A stretch of 64,000 bases of DNA from Anastrepha obliqua (Eukaryota > Arthropoda > Insecta > Diptera > Tephritidae), in contig NC_072895.1 in assembly GCF_027943255.1 (NCBI RefSeq), forward strand, positions 21,116,001 through 21,180,000, read 5' to 3'. The notes under the pieces were generated by a model. It was not told the DNA's origin. It saw only the letters and a program-made list of their open reading frames with translations, and made no database searches. Every line of letters starts with the position of its first letter. Position 1 is the stretch's first letter. Shown here piece after piece: positions 55,215-64,000 of the stretch. The position numbers and the translations under genes are program-made.

Positions 55215-56589
55215 TATTCCTTGCACAGTCTGTGACTGTCTTTAGACAAATGCGAGACTAGTTTATTTTGGGTCAGTACCAACCTCAGCTCAGTTAACCC
55301 TTTGGTGAATTCTGTGAATTTCAGCATATCGGAATTAATTGAGCAAAGAATTAGTGTGAAATTTTACACGTCTAAGCAATTATGACGTCTTCAAGCTTTA
55401 AAATTTGATCTTCATATATCGTACAATGAGTTTAATGGCCATTGTAGCGGCGGGAATAGGGTTTGGATTTTTTTTTTCAATTCTGAAAGAGTTTATCATT
55501 GTCCAATCGACTTGAAAAATGTTATTTCGAGAAATATGCTTTTAAAGTTTTCAGTTCTTCGTAGTGATCATTAAAGGCTGCAGCAACACAACAGTAAAAG
55601 TAAAAAATCGTCTTCCACTTTTCACAATCAAGTTTGCCCAAATTCGCTCAACATTAAAATATGTTTAATTTAAGAACATTTGGCTTTTTGACAATTAAAG
55701 GCTAGCAATAACTTTACTGCCGTGAAATTTGGCCATCAACATGTTTTGGTTTGACGTGAAATGTTTCTAGCAACATTGATGGTCAAATGAGAAGAAACAT
55801 CAAATTCTTAGCATCGCCGCAGAAGCAATTAGCAAATTTTGGTAAGAAAATAGTTTTTAAACAAATTAATACACAAAAAAAATATATACAGAAAATTTAC
55901 TTACGCTCTTTGTGAAGACGTTTCACTTAAAAATGTCATATCTTCGGAGTATTCGAACTTAGGCGAAAAGCCTCGCAAGCGAACCGTCAGTTTTCGCTTA
56001 ATTTTAATTGATGCAGTGATAAGTGTGAAAAAATTTTGCTTGCTTCATGTTGCTGACATGTTGCGGTATTTTCACGCCGTGAACTGCGCACTACTCTGCC
56101 GTGAGATACATAAGAAATTTCACGCATATTTCATGGCAATGCAGTTTGTATGGATTTTGACAGGCATTCCACGTGAAACGCGAACTTAGCGCTATGTTTA
56201 AGCAAGAAAAAAGCTTTTTATTTTTGACCCGTAATATCGAAATCTTGGTAAATATTCAATATTGCTAAATATCCAAGGATTGTGAACTCTAGTATCGACG
56301 CTTGAGCAACCGACGCTACAATTGATTGTATAAAAATGAACTCTTGTGCCATTGATTGATTGCTTTTAGGGCCTCTTGATTGTCAGATGAACCAGAAATT
56401 AGGGTTTTTTGTTTAGTTATTAGCGTCTCTTGGAAGAACACACATCAATTTTCAGTCAGATCAGTCTATTTCTTTGTGTTTGGCAATCGTTTGAATCGAG
56501 GTAGTCCATCAACAGAACGCACCAGTTCACGCCTCAGCAGTTGTGGTCGCAAAATGAATGCAAATAGGGTGCCAACTTGTTTCACATTC
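55215..56589. other. Intronic DNA; core-motif site at about 55518-55560
   Basis: TTTCGAGAAATATGCTTTTA with AAGTTTT at about 55525 matches the core shared by TTAA MITEs, and TTAA lies at 55294-55297, but no convincing element ends were found. An imperfect inverted pair (AACTTTACTGCCGTGAAATT near 55707, its complement near 56130-56155) may mark another degraded MITE. No gene is seen. Confidence 0.35.
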
Positions 56590-57605
56590 CCCCTATTCTC
56601 CTGACATGGCTCCTTCGGACTCCTATTTATTCCCCAATTTGAAGAAATGGTTGACGGGAATTTTTTTTATTCAAGCGAGGAGGTGATTGCAGAAACTAAT
56701 GGCTATTTTTCAGTGGAGATTTTTCACTTAAAGATGAGCCACGTTCAGGTTAGCCAAGTGATGTCGATGAAGACGTTATCAAGGCTTTAATCGAATTGAA
56801 TCGGCACGTAAGTTTGCGTGAGATTGGAGAGAAGTTAAATATACCAAAATCAACCATTCATGAGCATATAAAGAGTATTAGACTGGTAAAAAAGCTTGAT
56901 ATTTGGGTACAACATGAATTGAAAGAAATTCATTTAACAAACCGAATCAAGGCTTGTGGTATGCATCTTAAACGCAATGAAGTCGATCCGTTTTTGAAGC
57001 GGATTATCACTGGTGATGAAAAATGGTCTGTTTACAATACCGTCAATCGAAAACGATCATGGTCCAAGCATGATGAAGCGCCACAAACCACTTCAACGGC
57101 TGATATTCACCAAAAGAAGATTATGCTGTCAGTTTGGTGGGACTGGAAGGGTGTGGAAGGTTGTGAGCTGCTTCAGCGGAACCAAACGATTAATTCGGAA
57201 CCAACAATTGAACAAATTGAATACAGCCATCAACGAGAAGCGACCAGAATTGATCAATCCTAAATGTGTCATACTTCATCAGGACAACGCTATACCGCAT
57301 ACATCTTTGGTCACTCGCCAAAAACTGAGAGAGCTTGGCTGGGAAATTTTGATGCATCCACCATATAGCACTGACCTTGCACCGGCAGACTACCATTTGT
57401 TTCGGTCTTTGGAGAACTCCTTAAATGGTAAAACTTTCGGCAATGACGAGGCTATAAAATCGCACTTTGTTCAGTTTTTTGCAAGTAAGTTCTATGAGCG
57501 TGGAATAATGAATTTGCCGGAATGATGACAAAAGGTTATCGAACAAACTGGAAAATATATAATTGATTAAAGCTCATTCTAAGTTTTAATAAAAACGGAC
57601 AACCC
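56590..57605 (+). mobile_element. Mariner (DD34D) with a chimeric 5' part
   Basis: From 56715 the plus strand runs SLKDEPRSG, SDVDEDVIKALIELNRHVSL, REIGEKLNIPKSTIHEHIKS, ITGDEKWSVYN (first Asp), then after a frameshift HQDNAIPHTSLVTRQKLREL, DLAPADYHLFRSLENSLNGK with 34 residues between second and third Asp. The 3' end is TTGGGTTGTCCG-type (reverse complement near 57597-57608). Just upstream (about 56597-56712) lies SPDMAPSDSYLFPNLKKWLT and EEVIAETNGYF, the C-terminus of another mariner, so two elements are fused. No 5' terminal repeat is seen. Confidence 0.85.
57013..57525 (+). pseudogene. Mariner transposase C-terminal fragment, 170 residues
   Basis: This open frame covers the last half of the transposase: IENDHGPSMMKRHKP, QFGGTGR, then NEKRPELINPKCVILHQDNA (second catalytic Asp at about residue 95), REL then GWEILMHPPYSTDLAPADYH (third Asp), and a C-terminus FYERGIMNLPE. 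The first catalytic Asp (ITGDEKW) lies in the overlapping frame 56796-57263, so a single frameshift between about 57013 and 57230 separates them. All three Asp codons are preserved. Confidence 0.85.
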
Positions 57606-58655
57606 AATAAAATAAAAAAAATTGACAAAATGGCGCGGTTTTGAATTTGACACTCTAAAAATCGGGGGTTTTTTCAGTTTTTAATCGAAAAATACGAAAT
57701 AATTCAAATAATAATATGATTCTAGTGCGGGTCACATATTAAAATTTCAGACGATTCGGTTGAATAGTTGTTGTTTTTTTTGACAACACCGAGAAAAGTC
57801 GTTTTGAGATAATTGAGTTTAAAGTTTTGAGAGTGGCCGCGTGACGTATCTGACTCTACCTGCTAAAACGGCTGTAGAATCGAAAATACTGAGAGTAACC
57901 TTCCAGAAATTTCAGAGTATATTCTTAAGAGGTTACATGGGTTTCGTTGGTTAAAAAATCGATTTATTTTTTTTGGTCGATCCGAATAATAAATTCGGAG
58001 ACACAGCCTTTGGAATGTGTGCGCTCCAAGCCACTTTTATTGTTACTCAAAACTTTAAACGCGTTTTTCTCGGAACCGTATTTTCAAAGTCGGTTGTCAA
58101 ATGTTCTCGAAAACTACTCAAGCGATCTTGACGAAATTTTACACAGGTGTTCGAGATATAAATAATTTACTCGTGCTTGAACGAAGGATTTTTTTTTTTT
58201 TTTCAATTACAACTATTTAAAAAAAACAAAATGTCAAGCAAAGTTGACCGAAATTTTCATTTTTTTTGGAAAAATGTCTGCCAAAATTCCAATTTTTACT
58301 TTTTTTTTCTTTCCTTCGTTCAAGCACGAGTTTATGGTCTTAACTAAAACACTTATTTTTGTTTTTTCATTTTTGATGAGCTTGTCAAGAGTTATGCTGA
58401 CAACGCGGACTCACCTTTTTTTCGAAGGGTCACCGGAAATGACGTCACAATGGAGGAGTTTTAATTTTTTTTTTGAAAATTTCAGAAATTATTCTTTAAA
58501 TATGTATCTATAAGACAGAAAAAGATTTGTTTTAAATAAATAATTTTTTACATAGAAAAAAAATATTGAAAACAGGCCTTTTTTTACCCAACGAAACCCA
58601 TGTAACCCCTTAAAAGCCTATACTTTCGAACTTTGAAAATTCTAGACCACCGGGA
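57606..58655. mobile_element. TTAA MITE (GGGGTACCGGTGG family), disrupted copy
   Basis: Sequence 57606-57928 and 58614-58655 matches 25700-26075 of the intact MITE at 25396-26084 (blocks GACAAAATGGCGCGG, ATTGAGTTTAAAGTTTTGAG, ACGGCTGTAGAATCG, TCTAGACCACCGGG). The left end is missing next to the mariner, the right terminal bases are lost, and it is interrupted by another TTAA MITE at 57929-58609. Confidence 0.85.
57929..58609. mobile_element. TTAA-flanked MITE nested in another TTAA MITE
   Basis: Inverted termini GAGGTTACATGGGTTTCGTT and GGGGTTACATGGGTTTCGTT are flanked by TTAA at 57925-57928 and 58610-58613. The interrupted host sequence is colinear with the intact copy on both sides. The 681-bp interior is non-coding and includes AAACTTTAAACGCGTTTTTC, the shared core in reverse orientation. 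Confidence 0.92.
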
Positions 58656-59577
58656 GATCAAGAATATTGAAGATGAATTAAATTTTACTATAGTTTAATT
58701 TTCCCTGCAACAAATCAGTGACAGAGTGCGCAACATGCCAGCCATTGTCGTACCTTGAGTTCATTTGATTTGCTTTGCCTCTGCTGCAGTATCTGTTGCT
58801 AGAGCTAAACATTTGTTCTCATGTATGTATGTATGTATGTATGCATATGCAATGCACATATATTTAAATATGTAAATATGCTACAACCGAAGACATCTGG
58901 CAACTGTTCATTGATGTTTATTCATATTTTTTATGATATGCTGCAATTGTTTTCAGTTACTCTGCGGTGCATCGCTTTCACTTGCCGTGTGGAATATTGC
59001 CGAGAATGCTGTACAGCACGTAGATATGTATGTACTTTACATATCAAAAACTGCATCTGTACATATACATATACATACCTATGTAAATTCATAGTTGTTG
59101 TATGTATTCATATGACCCACTGCGTTTAGTTTGTGGCCCGTTCTTATACTTGCATAGTAGCTCAGTTTTGTCGACCACATTGTGGTGGTGGCGGCTTGCG
59201 CTCCCTTCGCCATGTGACCTACATCTAAGTGTAATTAAAGAAAAAGTATGCTTTACTGTTGTCGGCACAATTTTACAATTCTCATAAAGTTAAAATACTT
59301 TTATACGAAGTTTCGATTTTATTAGCTCTACTGCACTACGCCTACCTAATGCATGCATTATTTTCCCTGGTATTCCCGCTGTTCAAATTACGAGCGTTTT
59401 TTGACCTATAAAACCCTTTAATCTGTAAAACCCAGCATATTTTTGAAAGGCTCTTCGTGAAGACATCCGATTTGCTTGTGAAGGTCCTCTTTGGTCTTTA
59501 TGAGAGACCAATAGTGAACGTTATAGAAAATAATTCGCGGCTTTTCGGGTCTTCAGATCAATAAAAATAAATAATTA
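58656..59577. other. No gene; (ATGT)n at about 58820-58843
   Basis: Intronic sequence with a short ATGT microsatellite and ATAC runs at about 59058-59080. The stretch 59080-59240 is GC-richer and unassigned. Confidence 0.4.
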
Positions 59578-59580
59578 ATT

Positions 59581-59845
59581 GGCGCGTACACTTCTTTCTG
59601 TTAGGTGTTTCGCCGAGCTCCTCCTCCTATTTGTGGTGTTCGTCTTGATGTTGTTCTACAAATGGAGCGATCTACAGTTTTAAGCTGACTCCGAACGGCA
59701 AATGGTTTTTTGTGAGGAGATTTTTCATGGCGGTTTGCCGGGGGCCAAGCGCTATTAGAAAATTTTGAAAATCCTTTTGGTGTTTCATGCACGAACCTAC
59801 ACACTCCCGAATGGTAGTCACGCGCCAACCTATTCGGTTACGGCG
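59581..59845 (-). mobile_element. tRNA-derived SINE, near full length
   Basis: The minus strand begins CGCCGTAACCGAATAGGTTG (tRNA-like A box region), then CGTGACTACCATTCGGGAG and a decayed B box GGTTCGTGCATG. It continues through CCATGAAAAATCTCCTC, CCGTTCGGAGTCAGC and ends AAGTGTACGCGCC with an AATTAATTATTT tail. At 265 bp it is the most complete uninterrupted copy. Confidence 0.8.
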
Positions 59846-59894
59846 ATAACTACTAATCGTCTAAATGCCAATATGCCTTACATAACGTGAAATC

Positions 59895-60310
59895 ATCTTC
59901 TTCTTCTTGATTGGCGCGATAATCGCTTACGCGATTTTGACCGAGTCTAACAGAGCGCGCCAGTCGTTTCTTCCTCGAGCGCCAGTTGGACACACCAAGT
60001 GAGCCAAGTCCTTCTCCACCTGATCTTTCCAACGCAGAGTGGGCCTTCCTCTTCCTTTGCTACCACCACAGCTGGTACCGCATCGAATACTTTCAGAACC
60101 GCACCGTTTGTATCCATTCGGACGACATGACCCAGCCAACGTAGTCGCTGGATCAGTTCATCGTTCCGCCGCTCGCGATGTTCGCCGTTGCCAACGTACG
60201 TAGGACGGGCATGACGAGAGCCTTGTAGAGTGTTAGTTTTGTTCGTCGAGAGAGGGCTTAACTATTCAATTGCCTACTTAGTCCGTAGTAGCTCTTGTTG
60301 TGAAAGAAAT
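59895..60310 (-). mobile_element. RTE-like LINE 3' end
   Basis: The minus strand reads LGHVVRMDTNG-type sequence, then VLKVFDAVPAV-like and GSKGRGRPTLRWKDQVEKDL, ARGRNDWRALLDSVK, and a 3' end GCGCCAATCAAGAAGAAGAA. Upstream (60240-60300) is a decayed LSRQLNS piece. It is colinear with the plus-strand copy at 61840-62132. Confidence 0.8.
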
Positions 60311-60394
60311 TCTTTGCTTGGAGTTCAAAGCTCAAATCAACGTGAAATCATTACCTCTGTGAAATTAGCTTATGCGTACCGAATAAACTCAAGA

Positions 60395-60640
60395 TATAGG
60401 CCTGCCAATTAGCCGCTGAGGTCATATGATTTGACTCCGTTGAACTACTTTTTGTGAGGTATATAAAATTAGTGACATTTATCCATAAACTAGCTGCGTT
60501 TGAAAACTTGAAAGCCAATATTTGGTGTTGCATAAAGTCGGTTGTAGTGGAAAAGGTGGTAAAAGATTGGATCGGAGGATGGTCTTTACAAGTCTTCGTC
60601 GAGATTGTCATATACCCATGCTCAAAATTTATATAAATAC
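60395..60640 (+). mobile_element. DD41D-type mariner C-terminal remnant
   Basis: Plus-strand pieces: a decayed CDLTPLNYFL-like block, FENLKANIWCCIKSVVVEKV, VKDWIGGWSLQVFVEIVIYP, corresponding to the C-terminus that in this group reads LKANIR...EKVVKNWIQRM. It is heavily decayed, with no termini. Confidence 0.55.
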
Positions 60641-61057
60641 TAATCGTCACAATGTTTGAAATAGCAAAATATTCATCACTCCTCATTCATTCTTGTTTTA
60701 GATGAAACAAAATTCTCTACCTCCAAAAAACTCATTCGCTACAAAACGGAAAATTTTTTCCTTTTTTCATGTTTTTTTTTGTTTGTTTTTTTGTAATTTT
60801 ATTGTGTACTTTTATTTTTATTACAATATTTTCACACTTCTATGTTGTTCCACTGCAAGTGTGACTACCGAGTACCAGAAATGTTTATACTCTGCGTAAA
60901 TATTTGAACACGAAAATGCACTTCTTAGCTTTCAGTATGCCCAGAAGGAAATGGGTGCAATGAGTGGAACACCTACAAATATTTGAGCCACATTTCTCTC
61001 CGTATTTGAGGTACAAATGAGTTCGAAATCCCGAGTATGAATGGCCTACGATTTTTC
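60641..61057. other. No feature recognised
   Basis: About 400 bp of AT-rich intronic DNA with T runs near 60770-60830. Confidence 0.4.
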
Positions 61058-61245
61058 TACAATAATAGCGGTCGCCACTCGGCAGGCAATGGCAAATCTC
61101 CGATTGTATTTCTGCCATGAAAAAGCTCCTCATAAAAATCCATCTGCCATTCGCAGGCGGAATAAAACTGTGGGTCCCCTTACTTGTGAAAAAACATCAA
61201 AACGTACGCCACAAATAGGAGGAGTAGCTCGGCCAAACCCCCAGT
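61058..61245 (+). mobile_element. tRNA-derived SINE, 5'-truncated
   Basis: The body blocks GCGGTCGCCACTCGGCAGGC, TGCCATGAAAAAGCTCCTC, CATCTGCCATTCG and CGCCACAAATAGGAGGAG then AGCTCGGCC follow the order of the other SINE copies. The tRNA-like head is missing and the tail is decayed. Confidence 0.7.
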
Positions 61246-61839
61246 ATATGTATACAAGTAAATGGCGCTTGAAAAATATTAAAGTGATTTGACTAAATTC
61301 TTATTCTTCATCTTCTTTGGTCCTTTAAAGTATCTTGCGAGGGTTCAAAATAGCTCGGTGCACAGTTTTCTCTCTCGGACAAGCTGGCATTTATATGTGG
61401 TCGTAAAGCTCACACTGCATATTGATCCACCGGCTGCGATATTGATACGGCATGAGAGTTGCGAGAAAATTCACGGAAAAAGTCAAGTAGTTTATATTCG
61501 CGACTACTACTATTTCATTTAGACATTTGGTGCTTCTGGGTATGCAGTTACAGATGCACGACTATACTCAATCTTGGCTCATGCGCTAGACCTACATATT
61601 TCGTTTAAGGGGACCACCTAAAGTAAGCAGCGCCTGTTCATCAGGAGGCGCGCCTATAAGCGTAGGAATCCTTTAAAATCTATTTGAAGCAAAGTCTCGT
61701 ATGGGCGGTCTGATTAACCAGACTGACTTACTGTATACGAAACTTAGATTCATCACTACGAAGCAGGATTCTATAAGTGGCACAAAAAAGTGTGAGTATC
61801 ACCTAAAAAGTTACCCATGCCCTAGATTTGAGATGAGAA
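61246..61839. other. No feature recognised
   Basis: About 600 bp, moderately GC-rich towards 61600-61700, with no coding signal. Confidence 0.35.
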
Positions 61840-62132
61840 AAGATTTTTGGACCTTTGCGGCGACGGCCAACATCGTGGGCGATGGAACAAAGATCCAGCG
61901 GCTCCGTTGGCTAGGTCATGTCGTCCGAATGGATACAAATGCTCTGGCTCTGAAAGTATTCGATGCGGTACCAGCTGTGGTGGTAGCAAAGGAACAGGAA
62001 GGCCTCCTCTGAGTTGGAAAGATCAGGTAAAGAAGAACTTGGTTAGCACGAGAAAGAAATGACTGGCGTGTTTTCTTATACTCGGACAAAATCGCTTAAG
62101 CTACTATCGCGGCAATTAAGAAGAAGAATTTC
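61840..62132 (+). mobile_element. RTE-like LINE 3' end
   Basis: The plus strand reads GDGTKIQRLRWLGHVVRMDT, ALALKVFDAVPAV, then in another frame GSKGTGRPPLSWKDQVKKNL, and a 3' end CGCGGCAATTAAGAAGAAGAA. The same C-terminus occurs at 59895-60310 in the opposite orientation. Confidence 0.8.
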
Positions 62133-64000
62133 CGTTATGCTCAAGTAGTCCATATGCCAACTTAATAGACCTTGACAATTACGGAAATATGTGCATAGAA
62201 CATTAAAATTTGTATGCTTAAAATTTATACGAAAAGAGCAATCAATCATATCCGCAACAAAAGCGAAAATATACGAAACTGCGCGTTCGTCTATCCGACA
62301 ATGATATTAAATTTAATAATTGGCTGTTAGCATCGTGGAATGGAATCGGCTCAGAAAAGTTAGGAGAACCTTTTCTTTTTATTCTGCAAACTTTTGGCTT
62401 ACTTTGATATACAACTATTACTTACTTATAATTGCAATCAAATCCTCTTTTGCAATCTGAAAATTAAAAAAAAAAAAAACAGAAATCGAATCTTTCTCTC
62501 AGTTTTTTCATTTGAGATCTGCTTTTTAGCATGCAAAATTTTCTCTCTTCAACTGACTCTGGGGAAACTACGCTACGTATATACATTGCGCTCTTTGGGC
62601 GTGTTTACGAACATAAATACAACAATTTTCTTCACACATACTCAGATGATATTGAGAAGAAATTTTCTAATGTAAAATCTAAGATTTTCACGGCGCTTTT
62701 CGCGTGCTTGCTGCGGCGTCCCTTTGCTCGCTGGCTGATGTAGCTGATCGGAGCGGACAGTTGTGTTCGTGCCGTGGTGTTGTTGAGAACGTTTTTTTCA
62801 TGTCCGTGTTGTGCGTTGTCTTATGCGTTTAAATGCGTTTTGTGCGTAATGTTGTGCAGCATCTACATAAATAAATAAATTAAATTAAAAAGTCACACAC
62901 ACGCACGCAATTGCAAAAACACCTACTGTATCAGAATAGAACATCGAAATACGTATTGAATTATACTCAATCAATGCAAACGATGTTACCGGCAGCTGCA
63001 TCAAAGTTAAATTCGTATAAGCGCGAGCGTTTTATAAATTTTAAATAAAAAAATTTTCTATTTTCTTTTTGTAATTATATTCGTTTCTAATCGAAATTGT
63101 GTGGAAATTCGAGGAAGTGGTACATTTTTATTAGTAATGCAAAATGAATTAAATTTTTTTGTACTTTTCTATAACAGAAAAAAAAAAAATAAAAATAAAA
63201 ATTGTTCAATAGGAAAAAGAATTAAAAGAAAAATTGTTCAATATTGCGCAATAAGCAAAATTTGCGCCTTCTATTCGATATAAAATTACAAAAATTCGCA
63301 TAATCGCATAGTTGGCATATGCGTTCTTATGTAATGTGTGCTAAAAAACAACAAAATTTAAAAATTGAAATACACAGGATGCACTTCCGTCGATCCTTAT
63401 AAAACGATCGAACTTTTGATCGGTCACATGAAAACACGTTTTGCGCTGACTTTTATTGTATTTTATTCTTGCATACAAGCATACTCACCTGCGTATGGTA
63501 CATATGTATGTACTCATATTCGCATATGTTGTTGAGGCGATTTATTTTTATATGCGACCTCAAAAGTCTAATCGCCAGAGCCAACCCACACCACCCCTCG
63601 CACTCGAATCCATTATTTGAAGAATCTTTTGCACCTGTAATGTAAATAAATTTGTGAGATCTAAAAATGCAATAGCGAAACCGATGGATGACTGCGCGAA
63701 TACGACGATTTACGTAGAATAGCTAATAAAAACATTTTTAGCCTTTATTTTATGTTTACCGTTGTTGTGTGTGCCCATTCCGCTCACTTGCCAGCCATAG
63801 TACAATACATAAATATTTCGATTTCGGGCGAATACTTAAAAATAAAAATCTTACATTGCAATAATAAATTTATAAAAGAAAACTATTTTAAAAAATGAGA
63901 GTGTTTTTGCAGCAACAGTAAAAACTGAAAACTGTGGCAGCTGTCAAACGATGCTACTGTAAAAAGTGACAAAAAAAACAAAACGAAAAGAATTTTGTAA
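62133..64000. other. No coding exon; candidate regulatory or untranslated exon at about 62690-62860
   Basis: The stretch 62690-62860 is clearly GC-richer than its flanks, with CACGGCGCTTTTCGCGTGC, GGCGTCCCTTTGCTCGCTGG and GATCGGAGCGGACAGTTGTG, which resembles fly 5' UTR or promoter DNA. It could be an internal Pkn promoter for shorter isoforms. No exon with C2 or kinase sequence was found to the window end. Confidence 0.3.

Noticed and set aside
1..64000. CRISPR array, bacterial operon, rRNA or intact tRNA genes, LTR retroelements
   Set aside because: No regular spacer-repeat arrays, ribosome-binding sites with tight gene packing, rRNA motifs, complete cloverleafs, long terminal repeats or gag/pol/env-type frames were seen; the sequence is eukaryotic with introns and dead non-LTR and DNA transposons.

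Overview
The window reads as a higher-fly (schizophoran dipteran) chromosome, most like a large, repeat-rich tephritid-type genome. Species cannot be fixed from the sequence. The signs are AT-rich DNA, many dead Tc1/mariner elements of several catalytic classes (DD34D, DD37D, DD41D, DD34E), truncated LOA/I-like, jockey-like and RTE-like LINEs, a tRNA-derived SINE, TTAA-flanked MITEs, and a host gene recognisable as fly Pkn.

The only host gene I can defend is Pkn (Rho/Rac effector serine/threonine kinase N) on the + strand. Three coding exons are visible: an N-terminal exon (37076-37336), the HR1a exon (43024-43339) and a large exon with HR1b and the start of HR1c (49514-50055). The splice phases agree (0, then 1, then 0). 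The rest of HR1c, the C2-like domain and the kinase domain are not seen before 64000, so the gene runs off the right edge and the last visible intron is at least 13.9 kb. The visible introns are 5.7, 6.2 and >13.9 kb and are mostly transposon debris.

Layout. 1-3270: end of a TTAA MITE, an A-rich tract, and an unassigned GC-richer island. 3271-11130: DD37D and DD41D elements, a Tc1-like element nested in a MITE, LINE tails and a T-rich minisatellite. 11130-16330: a gene-poor stretch with a 1.5-kb degenerate A-rich repeat array. 16668-17656: a SINE split by a LINE with a 13-bp target-site duplication. 18970-20900: microsatellites and a candidate core promoter. 21289-29960: TTAA MITEs, a full-length but dead mariner, SINEs, and a LOA-like LINE with a YADD motif. 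29960-36770: an unnamed tandem-duplicated repeat, LINE and mariner scraps, a T-rich tract, and a small MITE. 37076-50055: Pkn exons with TE-filled introns. 50056-64000: Pkn intron 3 (inferred) with a fold-back element, Tc1, DD37D and mariners, nested TTAA MITEs, SINEs and RTE tails.

The mobile elements show layered insertion. A LINE sits in a SINE, a retroposon in a DD41D element, a Tc1-like element in a MITE, and one TTAA MITE in another. Every transposase or reverse transcriptase reading frame seen is broken or has lost a key residue, so the window looks like a graveyard rather than a source of active elements. No prokaryotic-type system, CRISPR array, rRNA, intact tRNA gene or LTR retroelement was recognised. 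The strongest candidate for something little described is a sequence core shared by several TTAA MITEs whose terminal repeats differ.
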